Assembly: GCA_028357285.1 (NCBI GenBank)
Contig: JAOMWM010000008.1
Location: forward strand, 1-45,719
Source of the DNA: Schleiferiaceae bacterium
GTDB lineage: Bacteria; Bacteroidota; Bacteroidia; Flavobacteriales; Schleiferiaceae
Direction: 5' to 3'
DNA length: 45,719 nucleotides
The first letter of the stretch is position 1. Every line of letters starts with the position of its first letter. The notes below the pieces were generated by a model. The model ran no database searches, was not told the origin of the DNA, and was given only the letters and a program-made list of their open reading frames with translations. Shown piece by piece: positions 1 to 8,811 of the stretch. Position numbers and translations under genes: made by a program.

Positions 1-45
1 GAAAAATCCTTTTTAGATTCCAATGGTAATCTAATTGAATCATAA
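1..45 (+). CDS. C-terminal tail of an unidentified upstream gene (partial)
   Basis: Frame 1 is open from the window edge and reads EKSFLDSNGNLIES before a TAA at 43-45. The stop lies 58 bases before the SusC start, a spacing that fits a co-directional upstream gene. Fourteen residues are too few to identify a family. A locus regulator is possible at this place but that is a guess. It could also be a chance open frame. Confidence 0.35.
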   Translation, partial: EKSFLDSNGNLIES

Positions 46-103
46 CTAACCCGAACGTTTTTTACAAAAAAGCCATCAGTAAGAGCGTTTAAAAATCAGA
101 ATC

Positions 104-3100
104 ATGATAAAACACAGAAACACGATTTTGTATTCAAAACTGAATAAGTGCATTCTTATGCTCACTTTCATTTTTGGAATCAATTCAGGACTTGTGGCGC
201 AAAATGTCACAGTTACCGGAGTAGTGACCGGTTCAGATGGGGGATCGATACCGATGGCCTCAATTGTAATTGAAGGAACGGACAAATCTTCTGTTTCAGA
301 TGCTATGGGGAAGTACTCTGTTTCTGCTCCGAAAGAAGCCACTTTGGTATTTTCGAGCGCGGGTTACATTTCTCAAGTTGTGCCGATTGCCGGACGCTCA
401 TTAATCAATGTCACCTTAAACGAGGATAATGAAATCCTTGATGAGGTAGTTGTAGTGGGTTATGGTACTATTAGAAAGTCACACCTTACTGGTTCAGTGG
501 CGAAAATCGAGAATAAAATTCTCGATCAGATTCCACTCGGACGCGTAGATGATGCTTTGAGCGGTCAGATCACAGGTGTGACCATTCAGCAGACTAACCC
601 CGCTGCTGGTGAGGCTCCTACTATTCGCGTTCGTGGACAAGGGTCTATTTCGTTTGATTCCGATCCATTGATCGTATTAGATGGTATTGTAGTTGGAAAT
701 GACGGTGACTTCTTATCTAGTTTAGATATGAATGACGTTGCCTCTGTCGAAGTCCTTAAAGATGCATCGTCAGGAGCCATTTATGGTTCGCGTGGTGCAA
801 ACGGGATCATCATGATTACTACCAAAAAGGGAGTTGAAGGACCCACGAAGTTCTCTTACAATACATACGTAGGATTCAAAGATGTCCCTGCTAATGACGT
901 GTTATCGACAAATGATGAGTGGGCTGATTTCGTTAGAGAAAACAACAACGGTGAATTAACCGATAGAATGGCCTACATCGAGCAGCTTGGTTCTTACACG
1001 AATTGGGAAGATGTGGTTTTCGATGGTGGTATGATTACCAGTAATGCGATTAGTGCTAGAGGAGGAACAAAGAACACAAAGTTTACAGCCTCAGTGAATC
1101 ACATGAACGACCAAGGTGTGATACTCACGGATAACTTTGAAAAGTTGAATTTCAGAATTAACCTAACTACTAAACTAAGAGAGCGTATTCAGTTCGGAGT
1201 TAACTTAAACCCGTCACATACTGAACAACGTCGTTTCCCCATCGGTGTGCATGATGCACTGCGTCAGGCGCCATGGAATCCTGGTTGGATTACGGAAGAA
1301 AATATTGGCTACGTGAATCGCTACCGTGAGAATGGCCGTTGGTCTGATGTTCAGGTAGGTGATTATGCTATGGAACGTATGTTTGATGATTATGATTTAG
1401 AAAACGGGATGCCTGATCCAAATCAATCGGGTACCGATATCTCTACAACATCAAATGCAGGGACACTTGCGAAAATTTTGGAAAGAGATCGTAGAAAGTA
1501 TCAAACTAAGGTTTACGCCAATACATTCTTGAAATTCCAGATGACAGATGCTTTATCGTTTAAGCAAACCTTTGGTGGAGACTTCCGTTACACGAAAAAC
1601 CGTGAATGGTTTGGAGTAGAAGCAACACGTAACGGCGCTGCAGATTCACGTTCTAATCGTAGTACAGACATTCGTTGGCACACAGTTAGCGAGAGCTTGT
1701 TGAACTTTGACAAGGAGTGGGGTAATCAAACGCTTAATGCAGTAGCAGGTTTAGCTTATGAAACTTGGCAGACTGAACAGACTCTTTTGAATTCTGCTGG
1801 TTTCAGCAATGATTTGATTCAAACCATCCCTGGTGCGAATTTAACCGGTGGTCAAATGGTTGAATACGAGGAAGCACTTCTTTCGTATTTATCTCGTATA
1901 AACTACACATTGAAGGATCGCTACCTTTTAACGGCAAGTATCAGAACCGACGGTAGCTCTAAATTTGGACCTGAAACTAAATATGGGGTATTCCCGGCGC
2001 TTAGTGCAGGTTGGTTAGTGAATCAAGAGGAGTTTTTCCCGGCGAACAGTATTATCAATAACTTAAAAGTTAGAGCTAGTTACGGTTTAACAGGTAACAA
2101 TAGCGGTATTGGACAATACGATCATTTAGGTTTGATTGCGCCGTTTGGTACTGGCTTTGGACAGATTGGATATAACGCTACGAACATCGCAAACCCGAAC
2201 TTAGGTTGGGAAAAATTGAGAGAGATTAACCCAGGTATTGACCTTTCTATGTGGGGTTCGAGGTTTAACGTATCCCTTGATTTATATCAGAGAACTAGTG
2301 AAGATTTATTACTTCAAGTTCCTGTTCCTTCTGTTACTGGATTCTCTACTGCTCTTGTGAATAGAGGTGAGGTTGAAAACAGAGGTTTTGAATTGGAAAT
2401 GTTGACAAGAAACGTTAGCACACGTAACTTTACATGGTCAACGTCATACATCCTTACGCACAACCAAAATAAGTTGGTTGATTTCGCGGGTGCCGGAGAT
2501 TTGATTAGTATTGTTGACGGCAAACGTCCTGCAGAATGGATTGCGCGCGTTGGTTCGCCGATATCTTCTTTCTATGGCTATGTTGTAGAGGATGAAATAT
2601 CTTTAGATTACATTAAGAATCCGTTCTACCCGATTAACGGTCAATCCCAAGATATTTACGTTAGAGATTTGAATGGTGATGGAGTAATTGACACCGACGA
2701 CAGAACAGTTTTAGGCTCTCCTTACCCTGATTTTGTTTGGAGTGTGACTAACAACTTTAAGTACAAAAACTTTGACATCATGTTGATGATGCAAGGCTCA
2801 CATGGTGCTGAAGTACGTAATATTGCATCTCAATACATCAATAACGAGTTCTCAAGTAACCAGGATTATACTACTGACTTCCCGGATGCTCATTTAGTAA
2901 AGCAAAGAATCTTTACCAGTGATGACATCCAAGATGCGTCATTCATCTCACTACGAAATGTGAATGTTGGATATAATGTCCCAGCGTCTACATTAACTAA
3001 GTTAGGTGTTCAACGCTTACGCGTTTATGCGTCTGCTCAAAACTTACTGTACATTATGTCAGACGGTTATGAAGGCTACAATCCTGAAGGTATTGACCAA

Positions 3101-3190
3101 GGTAGAGGTAATCCATTAACATATGGTTACCAACGCGGTCCAGCACCTATTTACAGAACATTCTCTTTAGGTGTTAATCTAGACTTTTAA
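104..3190 (+). CDS. SusC/RagA-type TonB-dependent outer-membrane transporter
   Basis: This 1028-residue protein is the outer-membrane channel that imports oligosaccharides, here most likely alginate oligomers, with energy from TonB. Residues 1-33 form a signal peptide ending GLVAQ. A carboxypeptidase-regulatory-like beta domain follows at about 35-110, ending at the family junction DEVVVVGYGT near residue 112. The plug domain spans about 120-245, with typical SusC motifs such as IRVRGQGSI, PLIVLDG and YGSRGANGIIMITTKKG. The rest is the beta-barrel, ending in an aromatic residue (NLDF) as barrel proteins do. It is full length for the family. SusD starts 5 bases after its stop, and it opens the 13-gene alginate operon. 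The alginate substrate is inferred from the lyases downstream. Confidence 0.95.
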   Translation: MIKHRNTILYSKLNKCILMLTFIFGINSGLVAQNVTVTGVVTGSDGGSIPMASIVIEGTDKSSVSDAMGKYSVSAPKEATLVFSSAGYISQVVPIAGRSLINVTLNEDNEILDEVVVVGYGTIRKSHLTGSVAKIENKILDQIPLGRVDDALSGQITGVTIQQTNPAAGEAPTIRVRGQGSISFDSDPLIVLDGIVVGNDGDFLSSLDMNDVASVEVLKDASSGAIYGSRGANGIIMITTKKGVEGPTKFSYNTYVGFKDVPANDVLSTNDEWADFVRENNNGELTDRMAYIEQLGSYTNWEDVVFDGGMITSNAISARGGTKNTKFTASVNHMNDQGVILTDNFEKLNFRINLTTKLRERIQFGVNLNPSHTEQRRFPIGVHDALRQAPWNPGWITEENIGYVNRYRENGRWSDVQVGDYAMERMFDDYDLENGMPDPNQSGTDISTTSNAGTLAKILERDRRKYQTKVYANTFLKFQMTDALSFKQTFGGDFRYTKNREWFGVEATRNGAADSRSNRSTDIRWHTVSESLLNFDKEWGNQTLNAVAGLAYETWQTEQTLLNSAGFSNDLIQTIPGANLTGGQMVEYEEALLSYLSRINYTLKDRYLLTASIRTDGSSKFGPETKYGVFPALSAGWLVNQEEFFPANSIINNLKVRASYGLTGNNSGIGQYDHLGLIAPFGTGFGQIGYNATNIANPNLGWEKLREINPGIDLSMWGSRFNVSLDLYQRTSEDLLLQVPVPSVTGFSTALVNRGEVENRGFELEMLTRNVSTRNFTWSTSYILTHNQNKLVDFAGAGDLISIVDGKRPAEWIARVGSPISSFYGYVVEDEISLDYIKNPFYPINGQSQDIYVRDLNGDGVIDTDDRTVLGSPYPDFVWSVTNNFKYKNFDIMLMMQGSHGAEVRNIASQYINNEFSSNQDYTTDFPDAHLVKQRIFTSDDIQDASFISLRNVNVGYNVPASTLTKLGVQRLRVYASAQNLLYIMSDGYEGYNPEGIDQGRGNPLTYGYQRGPAPIYRTFSLGVNLDF

Positions 3191-3195
3191 TTATT

Positions 3196-4560
3196 ATGAA
3201 AAAATCAATTTTAATTCTTAGTGGGATTCTTGCCTTAAGCGCATGTTCAACTGATCCCCTTGATCTTGCTCCAAAATCAGAGATTGGTGCAAACGGATTC
3301 TACACGAATGATGCAGAGGTAGAATTAGCTACAATTGCGATTTATGACGGAATGCAGGCTATTCCGAAAATCGAATTTGCATTGACAGAAATGCGTTCTG
3401 ACAATGGTAAAACGAAAACGAGTGAAGGAGAATGGGCGGAATTTGAAAGTTTTACAATTCAACCTACAAACCAGCAAGTTCAATTGTATTGGGCAGCGAA
3501 TTACAACGTGATATTCAGAGCTAACACAGTTTTGGCAAATCTAGATGTTGTCGTTGATGACGCGCTCAAAATGCAATTGGAAGGTGAGGCACTGTTCGCA
3601 AGAGCGTTATGTCATTTTAAATTGGCGAATGCGTATGGCGACGTTCCATTAGTAGATGCTATTGTTACCCCGCAAGATTCTTCTTATTTCGAGAGAAAAT
3701 CGGTAGCAACAGTTATGTCGGCCGTAATTGCAGATTTGGAATCAGCAGTTCAGCTTCTCCCATCGAAATCTAGTATGGTCTTTGGTCGTGCAACGAGCGG
3801 TGCTGCTTCTGCTATTTTAGCTAAGGCGCACCTAAGATCGGGTAATTACAGTTCTGCTGAGAATTTGTTAGCGGGTCTTATCGCTGACGGTGATTATGCA
3901 CTCGAGGCTGCTTACGGTGACGTATTTTATGCCGAAGGTAATGATGAGATTTTGTTCGCGATTCCTTATGTAGATGATGATCTTTATGAAAGTCAAGATT
4001 TCTCATTTGAATTTACAGTAGGTGGCGTTCGTAGTGGACTGAACTATTTGACAGACGATTTGAAATCTGTTTTAGATCCGATGGATACAGCGCGTACTCC
4101 TGTAATCGCAAATCCAATGAATACGAACGAATGTGGTAAATTCCTTACAGCTAGTTTAAATGCTAGAATGTGCGGTAACGACTGGATCGTTAGTCGTTTG
4201 GCTGATGTGTATTTGATGCATGTAGAGGCAAAAATGGCTGGTCAAGGCGCTACGCAAAATTTAGATGCTATCGCATCTTATAATGCGGTACGGGCGCGTG
4301 TAGGGATGTCAGAAGTTCCTACCGACGGAACAGGTGAAATTTCCTTAGAAGATTTGCTTGCTGAGCGTCGTATTGAATTGGCCTTCGAAAACCATCGTTT
4401 TGATGATTTAACGAGAACAGGTCAGGCCCAAACGGTATTGTCTGCATTCGCTACATCTGAAGGTAATGTCTTCACAGGAACCGATTTACTTTTGCCTATT
4501 CCACAGAACGAGATAAACGTCAGTGAAGGCAAATTGAGCCAGAATCCTGGATATAACTAG
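3196..4560 (+). CDS. SusD/RagB-like surface glycan-binding lipoprotein
   Basis: This 454-residue lipoprotein partners SusC as the lid that captures oligosaccharide at the cell surface. The signal peptide ends in the lipobox LSAC (Cys17). The SusD N-terminal TPR-like region follows, with WAANYNVIFRANTVLANL and GEALFARALCHFKLANAYGDVP as recognisable family segments. The C-terminal part contains VYLMHVEAKM, YNAVRARVGM and LLAERRIELAFENHRFDDLTRTG, and the protein ends with the usual LPIPQNEI...NPGYN. It is a little shorter than many SusD proteins (usually 500-600 residues). It sits 5 bases after susC and 29 bases before the PKD protein. Alginate specificity is inferred from context. Confidence 0.93.
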   Translation: MKKSILILSGILALSACSTDPLDLAPKSEIGANGFYTNDAEVELATIAIYDGMQAIPKIEFALTEMRSDNGKTKTSEGEWAEFESFTIQPTNQQVQLYWAANYNVIFRANTVLANLDVVVDDALKMQLEGEALFARALCHFKLANAYGDVPLVDAIVTPQDSSYFERKSVATVMSAVIADLESAVQLLPSKSSMVFGRATSGAASAILAKAHLRSGNYSSAENLLAGLIADGDYALEAAYGDVFYAEGNDEILFAIPYVDDDLYESQDFSFEFTVGGVRSGLNYLTDDLKSVLDPMDTARTPVIANPMNTNECGKFLTASLNARMCGNDWIVSRLADVYLMHVEAKMAGQGATQNLDAIASYNAVRARVGMSEVPTDGTGEISLEDLLAERRIELAFENHRFDDLTRTGQAQTVLSAFATSEGNVFTGTDLLLPIPQNEINVSEGKLSQNPGYN

Positions 4561-4589
4561 ACCAATCGTTAAAAAGTAATTGATTAATT

Positions 4590-6242
4590 ATGAAAAAGAT
4601 AATAAGTTCAACAACATTTGGTTGGAAGGGATTGCCGCTTGCGGTCCTTTCCGCCTTCATCATTCTGGTTGGCTGTCGTGAGGAATACCCAGCGGCAGGT
4701 TCAATCCCAGATAATACTCCTCCAGAAGCTAACTTCTCATTTGCGCAGTTGGCTTCGGATAATTACCTAGAAGTAACTTTTACGAATCTTTCAACGAGTG
4801 CAACGGATTATCTGTGGGACTTCGGAGATGGTAACTCCTCTACTGACACAGAACCAGTTCATATCTATGCTGCTGAGGGTACCTATACGGTAACGTTAAA
4901 GGCTAGTGATAAACTTGATGTAGAAAGCACCAAGGTTATGGAAATTGAGCTGACAGAACCAGCAGCATATATACCGCCAATTCTTGAAGCGAGTTTTGAA
5001 GATGGTCAGTTGTCTGGTGCAACCGGTGATGGTCGTGATTCATGGAGAAACAGTGACCTTGGTGGTGTGATTCAGATTACGTCTAGTCCAGTTCTTACAG
5101 GTACACAGGCTGCTAAACTTACTGGTGATCCGGGTGATAAGCGTATCGGTTACCAGTTGTTAACGGTTACGGAGCAAACTGTTTATGATGTTTCGTTTTA
5201 CTACACCATGAAAGACAACCAGCCGGGGTCATTAACCGTAGCTGTATTAGACGGTCCAGCGACCAGTCATGCTGATGCCTTGACGAAAATCATTGGCGCT
5301 ACCACTGTTAACGATCAAACAGACCCGGACACTTATGTGCAAGAGACTTTCTCGTTCTTTTCTGACGGAAATAGTGAGGTCGCACTTTACTTCTTCAACG
5401 ATGGATCTGTAGAAACGCGTTTGGATGATTTCGATATCGATTTAGGTACCGGTCCTGCTCCAGTATTAGCTAATTTCAGCTATGAGGCAGACAGTACGGA
5501 TTACATGACGATTGATTTTACATCTGCGTGTGTAGGTGAAGATTCGTATGCATGGGATTTTGGTGACGGTTCAACTTCGACAGATATGGATCCTAGCCAT
5601 ACATATACTGCTGATGGGACTTATACTGTTCAATTAACGGCATCTAATGCAGCTGGTGGCTCAGATATGATATCTATGGATGTTACCATTGCGGCTCCTG
5701 TGGCTGTTGCGATAAGAAACCCTAGTTTCGATGATGAAGCAGTTAAAAATGATAATCGTATTGTTTGGCGTAATGTCGATTTGGAAACAGATGCTGATAC
5801 TTATATCGGTTCATCGGATTATATGTTACAGATAACAACTTCGGTAAACTCAGGTTCTTACGCTGGTAAATTACCAACAGCTGAAAATTCATCTAACCCA
5901 AGAAGATGGTTGTATCAGGAAGTAGCGGTTAACCAAAACACGAGTTACGACATTACTGGTTATATCCGTAATAAGGTATCTAATGTTGGTTCTACAGTTA
6001 CGTTTGAGATTTATGACGGACCTTTTGATTTAGCGTCAACGATTGGTGATGCAAATCATATTCTGTCTAGTGCAGACTTTGATTCAACTTCTGGACACGA
6101 TACGAGCGTATACACACCAGCTACTGTCAATTTCAATTCTGGTTCTAACGACACCATTGTGTTATTCATTTACAATGATTACACTTTGACTGTAACAGAT
6201 TCAGAAACGATGATTGACGATGTAACAATTGCTGAAAACTAG
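4590..6242 (+). CDS. PKD-domain surface glycan-binding lipoprotein with two (PKD + CBM-like) units
   Basis: This 550-residue protein has a lipobox LVGC (Cys29), so it is probably anchored at the cell surface. It holds two PKD domains, at about residues 45-120 (core YLWDFGDGNSST) and 290-370 (core YAWDFGDGSTST). Each is followed by a beta-sandwich module of about 160 residues, at about 125-285 and 375-550. The modules share a pattern: an opening FEDG or FDDE plus a WRN tryptophan, a GxxAxKL strand, a DGP turn and a closing DD(F/V) strand. The architecture is therefore an internal duplication. There are no catalytic motifs. Its position straight after SusD is where surface glycan-binding proteins are usually encoded in such loci. 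The modules look like carbohydrate-binding modules, but I cannot name the CBM family. Confidence 0.85.
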   Translation: MKKIISSTTFGWKGLPLAVLSAFIILVGCREEYPAAGSIPDNTPPEANFSFAQLASDNYLEVTFTNLSTSATDYLWDFGDGNSSTDTEPVHIYAAEGTYTVTLKASDKLDVESTKVMEIELTEPAAYIPPILEASFEDGQLSGATGDGRDSWRNSDLGGVIQITSSPVLTGTQAAKLTGDPGDKRIGYQLLTVTEQTVYDVSFYYTMKDNQPGSLTVAVLDGPATSHADALTKIIGATTVNDQTDPDTYVQETFSFFSDGNSEVALYFFNDGSVETRLDDFDIDLGTGPAPVLANFSYEADSTDYMTIDFTSACVGEDSYAWDFGDGSTSTDMDPSHTYTADGTYTVQLTASNAAGGSDMISMDVTIAAPVAVAIRNPSFDDEAVKNDNRIVWRNVDLETDADTYIGSSDYMLQITTSVNSGSYAGKLPTAENSSNPRRWLYQEVAVNQNTSYDITGYIRNKVSNVGSTVTFEIYDGPFDLASTIGDANHILSSADFDSTSGHDTSVYTPATVNFNSGSNDTIVLFIYNDYTLTVTDSETMIDDVTIAEN

Positions 6243-6263
6243 AATTCATAATACCCCTACATT

Positions 6264-7178
6264 ATGCCGAAATTCGTTAAGCTAATATTGCTTTCGATAA
6301 TAGCAGTTTTTAATTTCATGTTAAGCTCTTGTGAAAAAGGCATTCCGACTGGACCCACCCCAACAGGTGGGTCCTCTTGGAATCCACCCCCTCCAGTGGA
6401 AGACTATGAGTTGCCAGATATAGACTTAACAAACTGGAAGGTTACGTTGCCTATACCGCGTTCTGATGGCAAGCCTGTTGAGGTGACTCCGCCGGAAATT
6501 TTAGACTATGCGACTGATCCTGTTCTTAAGCCATTTATGTATAACGATTCTTCGGACGGAAGTTTGGTGTTTTATACCTATCCTGGCGCGTCGACGAATA
6601 ATTCGAGCTATTCAAGAACTGAATTACGCGAACAAATGGTCTCAGGAAGTAATAATGTAAACTGGACTTTTGCTCAAGGTGGAGAAATCCATGGTTTACT
6701 GAGTGTCCCTGAAATCTCACAAGAAGCAGACGGTGATTACCACCGTACGATAATCATGCAGATCCATGGACGTTTGACTGATCAACAGCGAGACTTGATT
6801 GGTGAAGATGATAATAATGCGCCACCGGTATTGAAAATTTATTGGAGAAATAATAAAGTGTATGTCCTTACAAAGGAGTTAAAGGATACAACAGACACTT
6901 ATGTAGAGTCTCTAGAGACAGATGCATGGACCGACGGCGATGGACGTTATTTTTCAAGGGTCGTAGGAACAGATACTTTTTCCCTTGATGTAATAGCTAC
7001 TGATGGTCGACTAGAGGTTACACTAGGTGGCAGTGAGACCTTCGTTTATGATGATGTTCATATGGAGCGTTGGGGCGTTTTTGAAAACTATTTTAAAGCG
7101 GGTAATTATTTAGGCACATTGGACAATGATGCCTTTGCAAAAGTTAAATATTACAGTTTAGAGGTGTCTCATGATTAA
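6264..7178 (+). CDS. PL7 alginate lyase, lipoprotein (copy 1)
   Basis: This 304-residue beta-jelly-roll lyase should cleave alginate by beta-elimination. The lipobox is LSSC (Cys23), followed by a proline-rich linker and then the alginate lyase 2 domain from about residue 50. The three PL7 signature motifs are intact: RTELREQ (Arg118, Glu120, Arg122), QIHG (Gln166, His168) and YFKAGNY (Lys278, Tyr282). By family knowledge, Gln, His and the last Tyr do the chemistry while Arg, Glu and Lys bind substrate. The lipid anchor suggests an outer-membrane location. Its last 8 bases overlap the next PL7 gene, to which it is closely related. PL7 enzymes differ in M or G preference and the sequence alone does not settle which. 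Confidence 0.92.
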   Translation: MPKFVKLILLSIIAVFNFMLSSCEKGIPTGPTPTGGSSWNPPPPVEDYELPDIDLTNWKVTLPIPRSDGKPVEVTPPEILDYATDPVLKPFMYNDSSDGSLVFYTYPGASTNNSSYSRTELREQMVSGSNNVNWTFAQGGEIHGLLSVPEISQEADGDYHRTIIMQIHGRLTDQQRDLIGEDDNNAPPVLKIYWRNNKVYVLTKELKDTTDTYVESLETDAWTDGDGRYFSRVVGTDTFSLDVIATDGRLEVTLGGSETFVYDDVHMERWGVFENYFKAGNYLGTLDNDAFAKVKYYSLEVSHD

Positions 7179-7977
7179 GAAAATCACACTTTCATTTATT
7201 ATCATGTTTTCGTTTCAAGCTGCTGGTCAAAATATTGATTTAAGCCATTGGAAGATTACTATACCTGAAGGTTCCCCATCAAATGTTGAACCGCCCGAGA
7301 TTCTAAACTTTGAATCAAATGAGATGCTAGCCCCATTTTTTTATCGGGACAAAGAGGATGGTTCGCTTGTATTCTATACCTATCCCGCAGAGTCAACCCG
7401 GAACTCGAAATATTCTAGAACGGAATTAAGAGAACAAATGGTGCCGGGCAGTAATAATGAGAATTGGACGTTTAAGCAAGGAGGTGTAATGCGTGGGACA
7501 CTTCAAGTTCAAGATGTAACGCAAGACGAAGTTGGTAATTACCACAGAGTTATTGTAATGCAAATTCACGGCCGCTTAACTAATGAACAGCGAGATTTAA
7601 TTGGAGAGGATGATAATAATGCTCCTCCAATATTGAAGATTTATTGGGATGAGGGACGTATTAGAGTGAAAACTAAAGTCCTAAAAGATTTTTCCACAGA
7701 TGATGTTTCAATTTTACATGAATCTGCATGGGGAGACGATAAGGGGCGTAATTTTAAGCATATCGTAGGCTACGACAAATTCACGTTAGAAGTACGAGTG
7801 AAAAAAGGCGAGATGACCGTAACGCTTAACGATGATGAGACTTTCGTTTATAAAGATGAATCTATTCAGCGTTGGGGTGTTTTTGAAAATTATTTTAAAG
7901 CGGGTAATTATTTTCAGAGCCGAGATGAGGGAGCACATGCTACTGTCAAATATTTCAATTTAGATGTATCTCATTAA
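7171..7977 (+). CDS. PL7 alginate lyase (copy 2), signal-peptide form
   Basis: This 268-residue protein is the second tandem PL7 enzyme. It has a plain signal peptide (MIKKITLSFIIMFSFQAAGQ) and no lipobox cysteine, so it is probably periplasmic or released. The catalytic motifs are intact: RTELREQ (Arg83, Glu85, Arg87), QIHG (Gln131, His133) and YFKAGNY (Lys243, Tyr247). Long stretches match copy 1 almost exactly, for example GEDDNNAPP and RWGVFENYFKAGNY, which points to a fairly recent duplication. It starts inside the end of copy 1 (8-base overlap), and its stop is followed immediately by copy 3. Different anchoring of two similar enzymes suggests action in different compartments (inference). 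Confidence 0.92.
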   Translation: MIKKITLSFIIMFSFQAAGQNIDLSHWKITIPEGSPSNVEPPEILNFESNEMLAPFFYRDKEDGSLVFYTYPAESTRNSKYSRTELREQMVPGSNNENWTFKQGGVMRGTLQVQDVTQDEVGNYHRVIVMQIHGRLTNEQRDLIGEDDNNAPPILKIYWDEGRIRVKTKVLKDFSTDDVSILHESAWGDDKGRNFKHIVGYDKFTLEVRVKKGEMTVTLNDDETFVYKDESIQRWGVFENYFKAGNYFQSRDEGAHATVKYFNLDVSH

Positions 7978-8790
7978 ATGATGAAAAAGCGAATAATTTT
8001 CTTCCTGTGTGTTTGTTGTTTTCTTGGATACGGTCAGGCGAATGATAAAGCGGCCATTGATTTGTGGAATTGGAAATTAGAATTACCATCTGGGTACAAA
8101 GCTTCAGATTGGAAACTTTCAAATTACCAAAATGATCGCTTTGCAGCACCTTTCTTTTACTATGACGGTTTAAAGGGGGCTTTGGTTATGAAAGCTTACC
8201 CCGCGAAAGGAACATCCACAGCAAAATATACGCGAAATACATTGCGTGAACAGATGCAACCGGGAAGTAATGACGTCAACTGGACGATGAAGGAGGGCGG
8301 AATTCTAGAAGTGGAACTTGACGTAGAAGAAATTTCGAACTCTGAGAGTGGCCAATTCCATAGAACCATATTAGTTCAAGTGGACGGTAGAACCACTGCC
8401 AAGCAGACAAAACAACTAGGACTTACTAAACCGGCAAGCCTACCGATGCTGAAAATTTATTGGCAGGATGGTTACTTAAAGGTGGTAAGAAAGGTATTGA
8501 AGGATGAGGGAACGGCTGGAGATGCTTTGCTGGATAAAAAGTCTTGGAAAGAGGATAAAGGAATACATTCCAAAAGGAGAATCGGAAATGATAAAGTAAA
8601 AATTCGACTGGAATTGAAACGCGGTAAAATCCTAGTTCAGATCGATGATGAAAGACCGATAGTCTATCGAGACCTAAGCGTTGCTCAATGGTATTTTGAA
8701 AATTATTTCACTGTAGGGAATTACTTACAGAGTAAGGAGGAGAACTGTTTCTCGACTGTTAATTATTATAAAATAGAGGTGGTGCATTAG
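7978..8790 (+). CDS. PL7-like protein with altered active site (copy 3), possible pseudoenzyme
   Basis: This 270-residue protein has a signal peptide (about residues 1-22) and aligns along its whole length with PL7 copies 1 and 2. The active-site motifs differ: RTELR has become RNTLR (Arg86, Thr88, Arg90), QIH has become QVD (Gln134, Asp136), and YFKAGNY has become YFTVGNY (Thr245, Tyr249). The catalytic His and the conserved Glu and Lys are therefore replaced, while Gln and the final Tyr remain. The segment GEDDNNAPP is also lost. The reading frame is intact and sits with zero spacing in the operon, so this is not simple decay. It may be a binding protein, or an enzyme for a modified or different uronan. 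The fold assignment is firm; the activity is unknown. Confidence 0.85.
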   Translation: MMKKRIIFFLCVCCFLGYGQANDKAAIDLWNWKLELPSGYKASDWKLSNYQNDRFAAPFFYYDGLKGALVMKAYPAKGTSTAKYTRNTLREQMQPGSNDVNWTMKEGGILEVELDVEEISNSESGQFHRTILVQVDGRTTAKQTKQLGLTKPASLPMLKIYWQDGYLKVVRKVLKDEGTAGDALLDKKSWKEDKGIHSKRRIGNDKVKIRLELKRGKILVQIDDERPIVYRDLSVAQWYFENYFTVGNYLQSKEENCFSTVNYYKIEVVH

Positions 8791-8811
8791 TAACACCTGC
8801 CGTCATAAGTT

